This document shows positions 17,354 to 23,501 of a DNA stretch of 43,263 bases, in pieces. The notes beneath the pieces were generated by a model, which saw only the letters and a list, made by a program, of their open reading frames with translations, had not been told where the DNA came from and did not search any database. How positions within the stretch are numbered: position 1 is the first letter of the stretch; every line of letters starts with the position of its first letter. Both the position numbers and the translations under genes were made by a program. The stretch is from a virus, in IMG/VR virus record IMGVR_UViG_3300046517_000678, positions 1 to 43,263 of that record, one strand, 5' to 3'.

Positions 17354-18523
17354 ATGGCACGAATTGAGACTGATCCCAACTACAACGCGCCGACCTTCTC
17401 GAGAGCGACGGCGCCTACGGACATCTTCAAGAAGGAAGATGTCCAGAACGTCGCCGCGGCGTTCAGCACCCATACCCATGATGGCTCTGGCAAGGGACTC
17501 GCGGTCGCGTTCACCGGTGTGCCGCCCGGTTCCATTCCTGGAACGGCGCTGGCAGATGGCGCGGTCACGTCGGTCAAGATCGCCGACGGCACGATCGCGA
17601 CGGTGGATATTGCGAACGCTGCGGTTACCAATGCCAAGTTGGCCAGTGACACGGACCGTACGAACCTGCTGACCAACGGCGGGTTCGAGATCTGGCAGCG
17701 AGGAACTGGACCGTTCACAGGGAACGTGCATACAGCCGACCGTTGGGATATTGGTCTGGGTGGCTCCGACACCATGAGCGTGAGCGCCGATACCGTCAAT
17801 GTGGATAATGGGAGCCAACGGGCAGCGGCGTGTACGTATGTCCGCAATTCGGGGAACACGAGTTTTTACCAGACGCTCAAGACGTCGGACGAAAGTCTTG
17901 CGGGGCGCGTGGTGACGTTCTCGGTTCGAGTAAAGACCTCTACCGCAAATAGCGTGACCGCGATCATTGCGGGAGATGTCAGCGGCGCAACGAGTAGCGG
18001 TCTGCACAGTGGTGGCGGAACGTGGCAGACGCTGACGGCCTCGGCCACGGTCAATGTCAATGCGACGTCGGTGCTGCCCGTCGTGCAGTTCCAACAGTCC
18101 TGCACGGCCTATGTCGACAACGCGATGCTGGTGGTGGGGAGCCAGTACGCGGACTACGCCCCGCTGCACCCGGCCGACGACCTCGCACGATGCCTCAGGT
18201 ACTACGAAGTGGCTCAGCCCGCAGCTTTGGGCTATGCCGCGATGGGCTTCGCTTACGCCACTACGAATATCGTCGCCCCACTGGCGTACAAGACAGTGAA
18301 AGCAGTTGCTCCTACGGTGACGCTGAGCGCGGCTGCAGCCTGGCAGACCGCCGCAACGAATGGCGCAGGTCTCGCTGCAACAGTAGTGGCTCCCGGTCAG
18401 GTTTCCTCAACGACATGCAATATTGCTATGACCGTAGCGAGTGGGTTAGCTCTTGGTCAGGCGGCGCCCTTTGCAAGTGCGGCAGCCGGGACGGCGACTA
18501 TTTCAGTTGAGGCGAATCCGTAG
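17354..18523 (+). CDS. Tail fibre / receptor-binding protein
   Basis: 389 residues with a good ribosome site (AGGGAG upstream of ATG 17354). The N-terminal 110 residues contain fibre-like repeats (ALADGAVTSVKIADGTIAT; ITNAKLASD-like) typical of trimeric shafts. At about residue 115 begins LTNGGFEIWQRGTGPFT, TADRWDI and later YVDNAMLVVG, a carbohydrate-binding jelly-roll pattern. The C-terminal part with DLARCLRYYEV is common in phage fibre tips. It probably binds a host surface glycan. This is the strongest candidate for host range. Confidence 0.75.
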   Translation: MARIETDPNYNAPTFSRATAPTDIFKKEDVQNVAAAFSTHTHDGSGKGLAVAFTGVPPGSIPGTALADGAVTSVKIADGTIATVDIANAAVTNAKLASDTDRTNLLTNGGFEIWQRGTGPFTGNVHTADRWDIGLGGSDTMSVSADTVNVDNGSQRAAACTYVRNSGNTSFYQTLKTSDESLAGRVVTFSVRVKTSTANSVTAIIAGDVSGATSSGLHSGGGTWQTLTASATVNVNATSVLPVVQFQQSCTAYVDNAMLVVGSQYADYAPLHPADDLARCLRYYEVAQPAALGYAAMGFAYATTNIVAPLAYKTVKAVAPTVTLSAAAAWQTAATNGAGLAATVVAPGQVSSTTCNIAMTVASGLALGQAAPFASAAAGTATISVEANP

Positions 18524-18916
18524 ATGAGTGTACGACCTACTTCTTTCGACGACCCCACGGCGTGGGAGTACATCCACGATGACGCCCCAGGCGGTAGCCA
18601 CGGCGGGACGCTCGACCCCTCCACCGTCACCTACGGCACCAACACGGATCGCACGCCGAATCAGGATGTGGTTCTGGTTCTGTGTCCTGAGTGCGGAGCG
18701 GTCTCGGCCTGGCCTCCCGGCGGTGGTGCCGATGCGCTGATGGGCCAAAGCCTGCATGTCATGGTCGGCCTGACCCAGCCTGCCACGCGCGGCAGCAAGA
18801 GCGCCGATCAGGTGGTAGCCGACGTGAAACAGCGCGTTATCGACACCGATGGAGAACAGCGCTGGGTCCTCGACGACGCGGCGCTCGCAGTCCTGGAAGC
18901 CGCGGCACACAAGTGA
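18524..18916 (+). CDS. Hypothetical protein with one CxxC pair
   Basis: 130 residues, starting directly after the fibre stop (TAGATG). Contains a single zinc-type pair CPECG (about residues 54-58) and a Gly/Pro-rich N-terminus. The rest is compact and helical (ADQVVADVKQRVI). It may be a fibre chaperone or an unrelated accessory; no family recognised. Confidence 0.6.
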   Translation: MSVRPTSFDDPTAWEYIHDDAPGGSHGGTLDPSTVTYGTNTDRTPNQDVVLVLCPECGAVSAWPPGGGADALMGQSLHVMVGLTQPATRGSKSADQVVADVKQRVIDTDGEQRWVLDDAALAVLEAAAHK

Positions 18917-18993
18917 CCGACGCCTACGCCTGGTTCAGTGTCGACGTCGCGTTCTTTGACATGGAGGTGCGATGGTGGCCGACTTCTCTGTAG
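18913..18993 (+). CDS. Possible 26-residue coupling peptide
   Basis: GTG at 18913 overlaps the previous stop (GTGA) and reads 26 codons, ending 22 bases inside the next gene. It is rich in aromatic residues (AYAWFSVDVAFF). It may only keep ribosomes moving to the start at 18972. No other evidence. Confidence 0.25.
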   Translation: MTDAYAWFSVDVAFFDMEVRWWPTSL

Positions 18994-19646
18994 GCCCAGG
19001 CGTCCAGCAAGCGATGGCTGACGCGGGCGATGAGCCGAGGTCGGACGAGGTCTTCATTGTCCTGCGGGAGGGCAACAAGATCAGCCAGACCTTCGGCCGC
19101 GACGCCACCTATTTCTGGATAGAGGCGGATAATCGAACGAACCGCGTCCCTTTTGAGGGGGAGGTCCCGGCTGACGGGGTGGCCTGGGACCCGTGGGCAG
19201 AACAGCCGGCGCAGCTCTACGACTGGACGTGTTCTGCGGCGGCGACGGAATGGACCGAGCGGAGCGTCGGTGCCGGCCGCGGCTCAGACGTCTACAGCAA
19301 CCGCGAGCAGGTCGTGTACGCCATCGGCTACCCATCGAATATCTCGCCGGCACTGGGACTGCATGACGGCAGTGGTGCTCAACTCCAACGGGTGCTCGCG
19401 GAGCACGCAGGACTCGAGACGCAGCAGGGTTGGCTGTCGTTCGACCAGGCGTACAACATCTACTCGCACGTGGTTGGGCTCGGCTCCGGTCAAAGCTTTT
19501 ACCATTGGGTCGCCTTCCGCGGCGCCGCGAACGGCAGGCTGTACATCGCGAACAGCGCGCCGGGATACAGGGGGATCTGGAACGAGCTCACCCGCGCGGA
19601 CTGGGACAACCTCGGCGCCTGGAGCTGTCTCTGGAGCGTGACCTAG
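18972..19646 (+). CDS. C39/papain-like hydrolase, candidate endolysin or virion peptidase
   Basis: 224 residues, ATG 18972 behind GGAGG. A plausible Cys-His-Asn triad is visible: Cys87 in DWTCSAAATEW, His178 in FYHWVAFRG and Asn194 in IANSAPGY, in the order seen in papain-like enzymes. There is no signal peptide. It is followed by two small membrane proteins, so a cell-wall-cutting endolysin is a reasonable guess. A protein-cutting peptidase is equally possible, since no wall-binding domain is seen. Confidence 0.55.
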   Translation: MVADFSVGPGVQQAMADAGDEPRSDEVFIVLREGNKISQTFGRDATYFWIEADNRTNRVPFEGEVPADGVAWDPWAEQPAQLYDWTCSAAATEWTERSVGAGRGSDVYSNREQVVYAIGYPSNISPALGLHDGSGAQLQRVLAEHAGLETQQGWLSFDQAYNIYSHVVGLGSGQSFYHWVAFRGAANGRLYIANSAPGYRGIWNELTRADWDNLGAWSCLWSVT

Positions 19647-19661
19647 AAGGGGGAATCTGAC

Positions 19662-19808
19662 ATGCAAATCGCTGCACCGGTCATAACCATCGGCTGGATC
19701 ATCGCGGTCATCGTGCTTTTGCTCTGCGTGGTCCTGGCGGTCATAGGACGACTCGACGTGCTGGAGGCGCTGCTCATCGGAGGCGTGGCTCTGGCACGGC
19801 TCCTATAG
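19662..19808 (+). CDS. Small membrane protein (holin-like candidate)
   Basis: 48 residues, ATG 19662 preceded by AAGGGGG about 9 bases upstream. Residues 9-28 form one strong transmembrane helix (GWIIAVIVLLLCVVLAVIG), and residues 33-48 are a second hydrophobic stretch. It lies between the C39-like hydrolase and another membrane protein, as in lysis cassettes. Small size and hydrophobicity fit a holin or spanin-like partner. No family is recognised. Confidence 0.6.
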   Translation: MQIAAPVITIGWIIAVIVLLLCVVLAVIGRLDVLEALLIGGVALARLL

Positions 19809-19817
19809 ATTGCTGAT

Positions 19818-20054
19818 GTGGACCACTTCTTCATCTCGCTCATCAACTGGATGGTCGGGGCCTCTACGCCCCTGCTGGCCGGCTTCATCGGCGGGGTGCT
19901 CTCGCAGGCAGTTGTGGTCCTTGCGACGCGGGGCAAGAGCGAGGTGCCCCAAGGATTGAGGGTACAGATCGTCCTGATCTGGCTAGCCATCCTTGGGCTG
20001 TTGTTGATCAACGTGAACCAGGGCGCCAACATCCAGGAACTGCTTACCCGCTAG
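19818..20054 (+). CDS. Two-helix membrane protein, candidate holin
   Basis: 78 residues from GTG 19818. Two hydrophobic helices (about residues 14-36 and 49-66) are separated by a short charged loop with basic residues (TRGKSEVPQGLR), the classic layout of a two-helix holin. It is the last gene of the rightward late series, followed by a non-coding stretch with an inverted repeat. Confidence 0.6.
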   Translation: MDHFFISLINWMVGASTPLLAGFIGGVLSQAVVVLATRGKSEVPQGLRVQIVLIWLAILGLLLINVNQGANIQELLTR

Positions 20055-20152
20055 GTGAACGTGGACATGGGCACGGGTTCTGGAACACCTCCAATAACCC
20101 CCTTCTGGAATTTCGTGCCCAGAGCGACTCAGCGGGGTCGCAAAAGCGAAGG

Positions 20153-20190
20153 CTGAGTGTTCAGGGTAATTGCAAGCTCTGAACACTCAG
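20153..20190. terminator. Perfect 12-bp inverted repeat between convergent operons
   Basis: CTGAGTGTTCAG (20153-20164) and its exact reverse complement (20179-20190) flank a 14-base loop. It sits between the end of the plus-strand late genes (20054) and the end of the minus-strand small-gene operon (20225), where a bidirectional terminator is expected. A weak T-rich tail is present only for the minus direction. The rest of 20055-20224 shows no gene. Confidence 0.5.
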
Positions 20191-20224
20191 TCGAGCCACT
20201 TACCAGATCTACGGGCAGTTATCT

Positions 20225-20425
20225 CTACCAAAGCAGTTTGGATAGATCGTTGCCATACTTCGACCACAGATAGGCGCGTTCTTCATCGCCAGGCATGCGC
20301 GGCCAGTCCGGGAAGTAGTCGAGGAACGGGCAACGAGTCCACCACACCGGCCAGAGCCAGAGCTTCCAGAGGGCCGGCTTCGCAGTCCAGTAGTGGCCGC
20401 AGGTTGGGCACTGTTTGATCGTCAT
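20225..20425 (-). CDS. Small protein with N-terminal CxxC pair, Trp-rich
   Basis: 66 residues from ATG (complement of 20423-20425); a TTG 21 bases upstream is in frame. CPTCGHYW at residues 6-13 resembles one half of a zinc ribbon. The middle is very rich in Trp and Pro. The ATG is preceded by GGTCACCATAAG..., also seen before the gene at 20916-21191. Last gene of the leftward small-gene operon. Function unknown. Confidence 0.5.
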   Translation of the reverse strand: MTIKQCPTCGHYWTAKPALWKLWLWPVWWTRCPFLDYFPDWPRMPGDEERAYLWSKYGNDLSKLLW

Positions 20426-20445
20426 ATCGGCACTTATGGTGACCA
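20425..20445 (-). promoter_or_regulatory. Repeated upstream element, copy B (GGTCACCATAAG)
   Basis: Near copy of the element before the coiled-coil gene: GGTCACCATAA is exact, followed by an 8-base segment with four matches and then ATGAC. Sharing across start regions of two unrelated proteins points to regulation rather than coding constraint. Confidence 0.4.
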
Positions 20446-20688
20446 AGATAGGATCGCTCGCCTTGTGCGAGGTGTGCTGCCAGGCCCGCCGATCCCATAG
20501 CTGACGGTGCGGTTGGCAGCCTTGATGGTCAGGATGCCATCGCCGTAGCTCACCTCGTGGGATGGTCCCCAGTCCACTTCTAGCAGGAGTTCGTCGATCT
20601 CGATCTCGTCATCGGCCTGGACAATCTCGAATGTATTGCCCGGCAGCGTACGCATGACCAGCAGGCCCGGCTTACTAGATCTACCCAT
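20434..20688 (-). CDS. Small acidic hypothetical protein
   Basis: 84 residues from ATG at complement 20686-20688, overlapping the stop of the upstream gene (ATGGGTAG); a TTG at 20703 is an alternative start. Acidic patch IVQADDEIEIDELLLEVDW in the middle and beta-like SYGDGILTIKAANRTVSYG afterwards. No family recognised. Confidence 0.55.
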   Translation of the reverse strand: MGRSSKPGLLVMRTLPGNTFEIVQADDEIEIDELLLEVDWGPSHEVSYGDGILTIKAANRTVSYGIGGPGSTPRTRRAILSWSP

Positions 20689-20923
20689 CTTTAGGTCGAT
20701 CAAGCTTGGTCCCCTCGCGCTCTAGCCCTTCTACGAATAGCCCGGCGACCGTATAGGACGTACTCGGCGCGGCGCCGAACAACAAGCATGTTTGCGCTAC
20801 CCACGCTGCGATCTCGACCAGTTTCTCGCGCTTCGGGCACCCAGCATAAGCGCACGGTTTTGTGCCATCGCCCTGCGTTCCACCGCACGCAGGGCATTGC
20901 ATCTCGGTAGATGATCTAGCCAT
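20681..20923 (-). CDS. Small zinc-finger-type protein
   Basis: 80 residues from ATG 20923 (complement), overlapping the upstream stop as ATGGCTAG. N-terminal CPACGG (about residues 10-15) and a second pair (C at 24, C at 29) form a likely zinc site. The C-terminal half is helical. The overlap layout equals that of its downstream neighbour, supporting a translated chain. Confidence 0.55.
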   Translation of the reverse strand: MARSSTEMQCPACGGTQGDGTKPCAYAGCPKREKLVEIAAWVAQTCLLFGAAPSTSYTVAGLFVEGLEREGTKLDRPKDG

Positions 20924-21191
20924 TTTTATCACTAGCAAGCACTCTCTCAATGCGAAACAGACGGCCTTCGGACGATCTGAACAGCATTTCCTCAGTCACT
21001 CGCAGGAAATCACCCACGAGGTCGCGATTGACGCGAAGTAGAGCAATCTCAGCCGCAAACCGCGCGTTCTGTTCGAGGGCGGCTTTGAGCGCTGCCTGGA
21101 GTGCGTCACGTTCGCGGGTCATCGCGCACCAGTCGCTCTCGGCCAGCGTAATCCACGGTGGTCCGGGTATCTCGTCGTCTTTGGTAGTCAT
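20916..21191 (-). CDS. Small coiled-coil protein
   Basis: 91 residues from ATG (complement 21189-21191). Residues 26-72 are a long charged helix (RDALQAALKAALEQNARFAA, then EIALLRVNRDLVGDFLRV) likely to form a coiled coil. The start is preceded by GGTCACCATAAT, which contains a -10-like CATAAT seven bases before the ATG, so transcription may start at or near the start codon. Function unknown. Confidence 0.55.
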   Translation of the reverse strand: MTTKDDEIPGPPWITLAESDWCAMTRERDALQAALKAALEQNARFAAEIALLRVNRDLVGDFLRVTEEMLFRSSEGRLFRIERVLASDKNG

Positions 21192-21211
21192 ATCAACAAT
21201 TATGGTGACCT
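21191..21211 (-). promoter_or_regulatory. Repeated upstream element, copy A (GGTCACCATAAT)
   Basis: Reading leftward, GGTCACCATAATTGTTGAT leads straight into ATGAC of the coiled-coil gene. A near copy, GGTCACCATAAGTGCCGAT (complement of 20427-20445), leads into ATGAC of the gene at 20225-20425. There is no Shine-Dalgarno sequence in either. CATAAT/CATAAG could be -10 elements of leaderless messages. Confidence 0.4.
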
Positions 21212-21294
21212 CATCCGTCGAGACGGTCCCAGAGGATCATCGCCAACGTTACCGCCAGCAGCGCGGCGAAGAACCAGACCGCCGGCTCAGTCAT
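21211..21294 (-). CDS. 27-residue single-helix membrane peptide
   Basis: ATG (complement 21292-21294) overlaps the upstream stop by ATGA. Residues 5-22 (AVWFFAALLAVTLAMILW) form one transmembrane helix, with an acidic N-terminus and a short charged end. Coupled small membrane peptides are common in phages, for example as regulators of host membrane proteins. Activity unknown. Confidence 0.5.
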   Translation of the reverse strand: MTEPAVWFFAALLAVTLAMILWDRLDG

Positions 21295-21485
21295 GACTCG
21301 AACGAGTGGTAGCGAGCTCGGCGCTCGTCGAGGTGGCAGTCGCAGGTAGTCCAGCTTTCCTCAAACTCGATCGTGAGCAGGACCTCGCAGCGACCGCAGA
21401 CCAGCGTGTGCTGGTCGCGCGCCAGGGTGTGGACGATGACGCAGCTCACGCCGGGTCGACCACAGTTGCCGCAGATACCGTTCAC
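21291..21485 (-). CDS. Small zinc-ribbon protein
   Basis: 64 residues from GTG (complement 21483-21485), which overlaps the upstream stop as GTGA. Four cysteines in two pairs (CGNC at 5-8, CGRC near 30-33) give a zinc ribbon, followed by a third group CDCH. Such small ribbons often bind host RNA polymerase or nucleic acid. Longer upstream readings in this frame cross the neighbouring gene and are rejected. Confidence 0.55.
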   Translation of the reverse strand: MNGICGNCGRPGVSCVIVHTLARDQHTLVCGRCEVLLTIEFEESWTTCDCHLDERRARYHSFES

Positions 21486-21676
21486 TCGAACAGCCACGTC
21501 TCGGCGAGTGCGCGCCGGCCAGCGTCGGTGAGCTCGTACCGCGGGTCTTCCTTTCGTAACCAGGCGTAGCCTTCGCCATAGCAGACCAGCTCTAGCTGGA
21601 TCTCGTCGGCGTGCTCGCGCTCGAATTGCTCCTGGTCGTAGTCGCTGACCCAGCCGTTCACGATTCGATCCGCCAT
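21482..21676 (-). CDS. Small protein, possible winged-helix end
   Basis: 64 residues from ATG (complement 21674-21676), overlapping the end of the upstream gene by 19 bases. The C-terminal half, YAWLRKEDPRYELTDAGRRA, looks like the wing and last helix of a winged-helix domain. The N-terminal half is acidic. Possibly DNA binding; low certainty. Confidence 0.5.
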   Translation of the reverse strand: MADRIVNGWVSDYDQEQFEREHADEIQLELVCYGEGYAWLRKEDPRYELTDAGRRALAETWLFE

Positions 21677-21948
21677 GCGCGGTTCTGGCCGTGGGCTCGG
21701 CCTCCGCAGGAGCACTCACAGTAGTCATGAGTTGAGTTGCGGCATGTCTGTGAGCATGGTCGTTTGCCGTTGAGCTTGACGCGTACCCGGCGACCGTTCA
21801 CGCGCTGGGGAATCTCAATGGCACCTATACGCTTGAGATTGCGGCAGTCCATTGTTGGCGGATGGCCGTATCGTGCTGGGTCGGCGGGATCAAACTGAGC
21901 CGTCCAGACTTCGCCGCAGTCGGGGCACTTGAATAGGTAAGTCATCAT
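21658..21948 (-). CDS. Small protein with zinc-ribbon-like N-terminus
   Basis: 96 residues from ATG (complement 21946-21948), overlapping the upstream stop. An N-terminal CPDCG (residues 8-12) and a C-terminal group of cysteines (CSQTC, CECSC) suggest one or two zinc sites. A basic segment (RVNGRRVRVKLNGKRP) lies between. Nucleic-acid binding is plausible; family unknown. Confidence 0.55.
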   Translation of the reverse strand: MMTYLFKCPDCGEVWTAQFDPADPARYGHPPTMDCRNLKRIGAIEIPQRVNGRRVRVKLNGKRPCSQTCRNSTHDYCECSCGGRAHGQNRAWRIES

Positions 21949-22277
21949 GCCTGTACCCACTCGAGCCAGCGGTCGGCCACGGTGAGCACGTCGGCTGCCT
22001 TCATGGTCGGTCGGACCGCCGCGTATGCCGCGGCGGCTTTGAGTACCGCGAGCCGAGCGATCTGCTGGTCGCGGTGCGACACGCTAGCTGTCGCGGCGGG
22101 AGTCGGCTCGTCGAGCACTTCGATGGCCTTGAGAAAGCCTTTGTCGTCGACGTCGGCGCGGACGTGAGCGCCGATCTCGGGCAGCGCGACGGGGCGGAAC
22201 TTGCTCATGTTCCGCCACTCGCCGCCGAGCTTGATACCGCGGTCGTTGCGCGCCTCGACGGCGCCCTCGACGGTCAT
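21945..22277 (-). CDS. OB-fold-like small DNA-binding candidate
   Basis: 110 residues from ATG (complement 22275-22277), overlapping the upstream stop by ATGA. Residues 10-55 (GIKLGGEWRNMSKF, GAHVRADVDDKGFLKAIEVL) resemble a short OB-fold barrel of the type seen in small phage/bacterial single-strand-binding-like proteins. Residues 66-110 are a helical domain ending DVLTVADRWLEWV. Likely DNA metabolism; the SSB-like protein at 30111-30839 is separate. Confidence 0.55.
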   Translation of the reverse strand: MTVEGAVEARNDRGIKLGGEWRNMSKFRPVALPEIGAHVRADVDDKGFLKAIEVLDEPTPAATASVSHRDQQIARLAVLKAAAAYAAVRPTMKAADVLTVADRWLEWVQA

Positions 22278-22381
22278 CGGCCGAGAGCCTTGCGAGCCAG
22301 GTCGTAGAGCCAGGCGCCGAGGCCGCAGGTGTGGATGTGATCCACGTCGCGCGGGCAGCCACACCAGCAGCTAGAACGCAT
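22274..22381 (-). CDS. 35-residue Cys-rich peptide
   Basis: ATG (complement 22379-22381) lies inside the end of the SWIM gene and the stop overlaps the next start by ATGA. The N-terminus has CWCGC with further Cys and His (HIHTCGLGAWLYD), suggesting a small metal-binding knuckle. The overlap at both ends supports real translation. Confidence 0.5.
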   Translation of the reverse strand: MRSSCWCGCPRDVDHIHTCGLGAWLYDLARKALGR

Positions 22382-22676
22382 AGGTCTGCTCCTGCTGCTC
22401 TTCGCTCTGGATTCGGAGAAAATGTACGGCCCGGATATGTTTGCAAAGCATGTGCAGGCCGACGTCGCCGATGCGGGTGTGGCGCAGGCCGTACTGCTGG
22501 AAGTCCTGGCAGGTGCAGCTCGTCTCGGTGACGAGGTAGTAGAGGCCCTTGACGGTCTGGCTGGGCATGGCGACGACGGGCTCGCCGTCGCGGGTGATGA
22601 GCTGGCGCCACTGGCCGGCGGTCTCGGTGAGGTCCAGCGCACGCGCGCTGCGCTTGTCGACGGGCTGGGCGCTCAT
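22371..22676 (-). CDS. SWIM-type zinc-finger protein
   Basis: 101 residues, ATG overlapping the previous stop (TGATG). It carries the SWIM signature CxC...CxH: Cys54 and Cys56 in CTCQDF, Cys78 and His80 in LCKHI. The N-terminal half reads like the usual flanking beta strands (GLYYLVTETSC). SWIM fingers bind DNA or proteins and in phages occur alone in small genes. Role here unknown. Confidence 0.75.
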   Translation of the reverse strand: MSAQPVDKRSARALDLTETAGQWRQLITRDGEPVVAMPSQTVKGLYYLVTETSCTCQDFQQYGLRHTRIGDVGLHMLCKHIRAVHFLRIQSEEQQEQTYAF

Positions 22677-22888
22677 CAGGCGGCCATGACCGAGCAGCGG
22701 CCGCCCGAGAGGGTCAGGCGTTCGGTGAGCTCGTCCAGACTGGCACGGACGTGGACGCTGCTGTCGTCGCTCAGGACCACGGTGGAACCCTTGGGGAACG
22801 TCGGGCAGATACGGACGATGTGGTTGATATTGATCAGAGTGGCGTCGCCGTCGCGGCCCGCGAGTTCAAGTCGGAGGAAGGTGCTCAT
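22676..22888 (-). CDS. FlbD-like small protein; first gene of the leftward operon
   Basis: 70 residues from ATG (complement 22886-22888). The layout (short beta strands, ININHIVRI, then STVVLSDDSSVHVRASLDEL) resembles the FlbD-like fold, a small domain found in many bacterial and phage proteins. A longer reading from 22918 is possible, but the ATG at 22888 sits 9 bases after a consensus -10, which favours it and implies a leaderless message. Confidence 0.6.
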   Translation of the reverse strand: MSTFLRLELAGRDGDATLININHIVRICPTFPKGSTVVLSDDSSVHVRASLDELTERLTLSGGRCSVMAA

Positions 22889-22897
22889 TGTGCCCAA

Positions 22898-22926
22898 AGT
22901 ATACTCACCATCGAACACCCATGCAA
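22898..22926 (-). promoter_or_regulatory. Consensus-like promoter of the leftward operon (leaderless)
   Basis: On the minus strand TTGCAT (-35, complement 22921-22926), a 17-base spacer and TATACT (-10, complement 22898-22903) are followed after 9 bases by ATG. Transcription should begin at or next to the start codon, so the mRNA would be leaderless. The region overlaps the repressor's own control region. Confidence 0.65.
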
Positions 22927-22928
22927 CA

Positions 22929-22946
22929 TGTATGGTACACTGTATG
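22929..22946 (+). promoter_or_regulatory. Putative repressor operator/promoter
   Basis: TGTATG occurs twice with 12-base spacing (22929-22934 and 22941-22946), around TACACT (22936-22941), a possible -10 for the rightward repressor gene. No good -35 is seen. The position between two divergent promoters and one and a half helical turns of repeat fits an operator that could silence the leftward promoter. Confidence 0.4.
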
Positions 22947-22971
22947 AAAAGGGAAAACGAGACTCAACCAG

Positions 22972-23262
22972 ATGGCAACCGCTGACTCGCAGGACGCGCA
23001 GAGTACACTGAGCGAACTCCTGACCTACACCGATTCAACTACCGTCGGACCTGAGAAAATGCCAGTCCTGACCCGGCTGCGGGACTTGCGGCTTCGTGCC
23101 GCCATGACTCAGGCTGAGTTGGCAGAGCGCTCGGGAGTGGCGCGCACCACCATCATCCGACTCGAGGCCGGCGACCCCGATGCGCTGCCGCCGACCGTCA
23201 AGAAACTGGCCAGAGCACTACACGTCAAACCGTTTGAGCTCTGGGAAGAAAACAAGGAATGA
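22972..23262 (+). CDS. XRE-family transcriptional repressor
   Basis: 96 residues. Residues about 36-90 are a Cro/C1-type helix-turn-helix: LRDLRLRAAMTQAELAERSG, then VARTTIIRLEAG and VKKLARALHVKPFELWEE. The N-terminal 30 residues are Ser/Thr rich. It is the only clear repressor in the window, placed between a divergent small-gene operon and the integrase, so it is the likely lysogeny regulator. No peptidase domain for SOS-driven cleavage is present. Confidence 0.8.
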   Translation: MATADSQDAQSTLSELLTYTDSTTVGPEKMPVLTRLRDLRLRAAMTQAELAERSGVARTTIIRLEAGDPDALPPTVKKLARALHVKPFELWEENKE

Positions 23263-23291
23263 CCCCCGCGTCGGAAGCCACCGACCGGGGG
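23263..23291. repeat. Imperfect GC-rich hairpin after the repressor gene
   Basis: CCCCC (23263-23267) pairs with GGGGG (23287-23291), and GTCGG (23270-23274) with CCGAC (23281-23285), around a 6-base loop with a small internal bulge. There is no T-run. It could be an attenuator or part of an attachment site, as attP sites of serine integrases often lie just upstream of the integrase; neither is proven. Confidence 0.4.
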
Positions 23292-23327
23292 CCGCGACAA
23301 GTCAACCGGTAAAGGAGATGACCTGCA

Positions 23328-23501
23328 ATGAAGAGTGTAGAAGACAAAGACCGCCCAGTTGTCGTGACCGTGACGGAGTACAAGCCAGAGAACCCTTCCC
23401 CAGAGTGGGAGGCTGAACGAGACGCTTCAGCGACGGTCCTGGTGCGGGTACTGATGCGAGCCCGTGAGCGCCTGATTCGCGAAGGCAGATTGCAGCCATG
23501 A
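23328..23501 (+). CDS. 57-residue protein coupled to the integrase (possible directionality factor)
   Basis: ATG 23328 with AAAGGAG 10 bases upstream; the stop overlaps the integrase start by ATGA. Acidic first half (VEDKDRPVVVTVTEYKPENP), then a helical basic half (ATVLVRVLMRARERLIREG). Small proteins next to large serine integrases include recombination directionality factors, which share no common sequence. The role is inferred only from context. Confidence 0.55.
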   Translation: MKSVEDKDRPVVVTVTEYKPENPSPEWEAERDASATVLVRVLMRARERLIREGRLQP

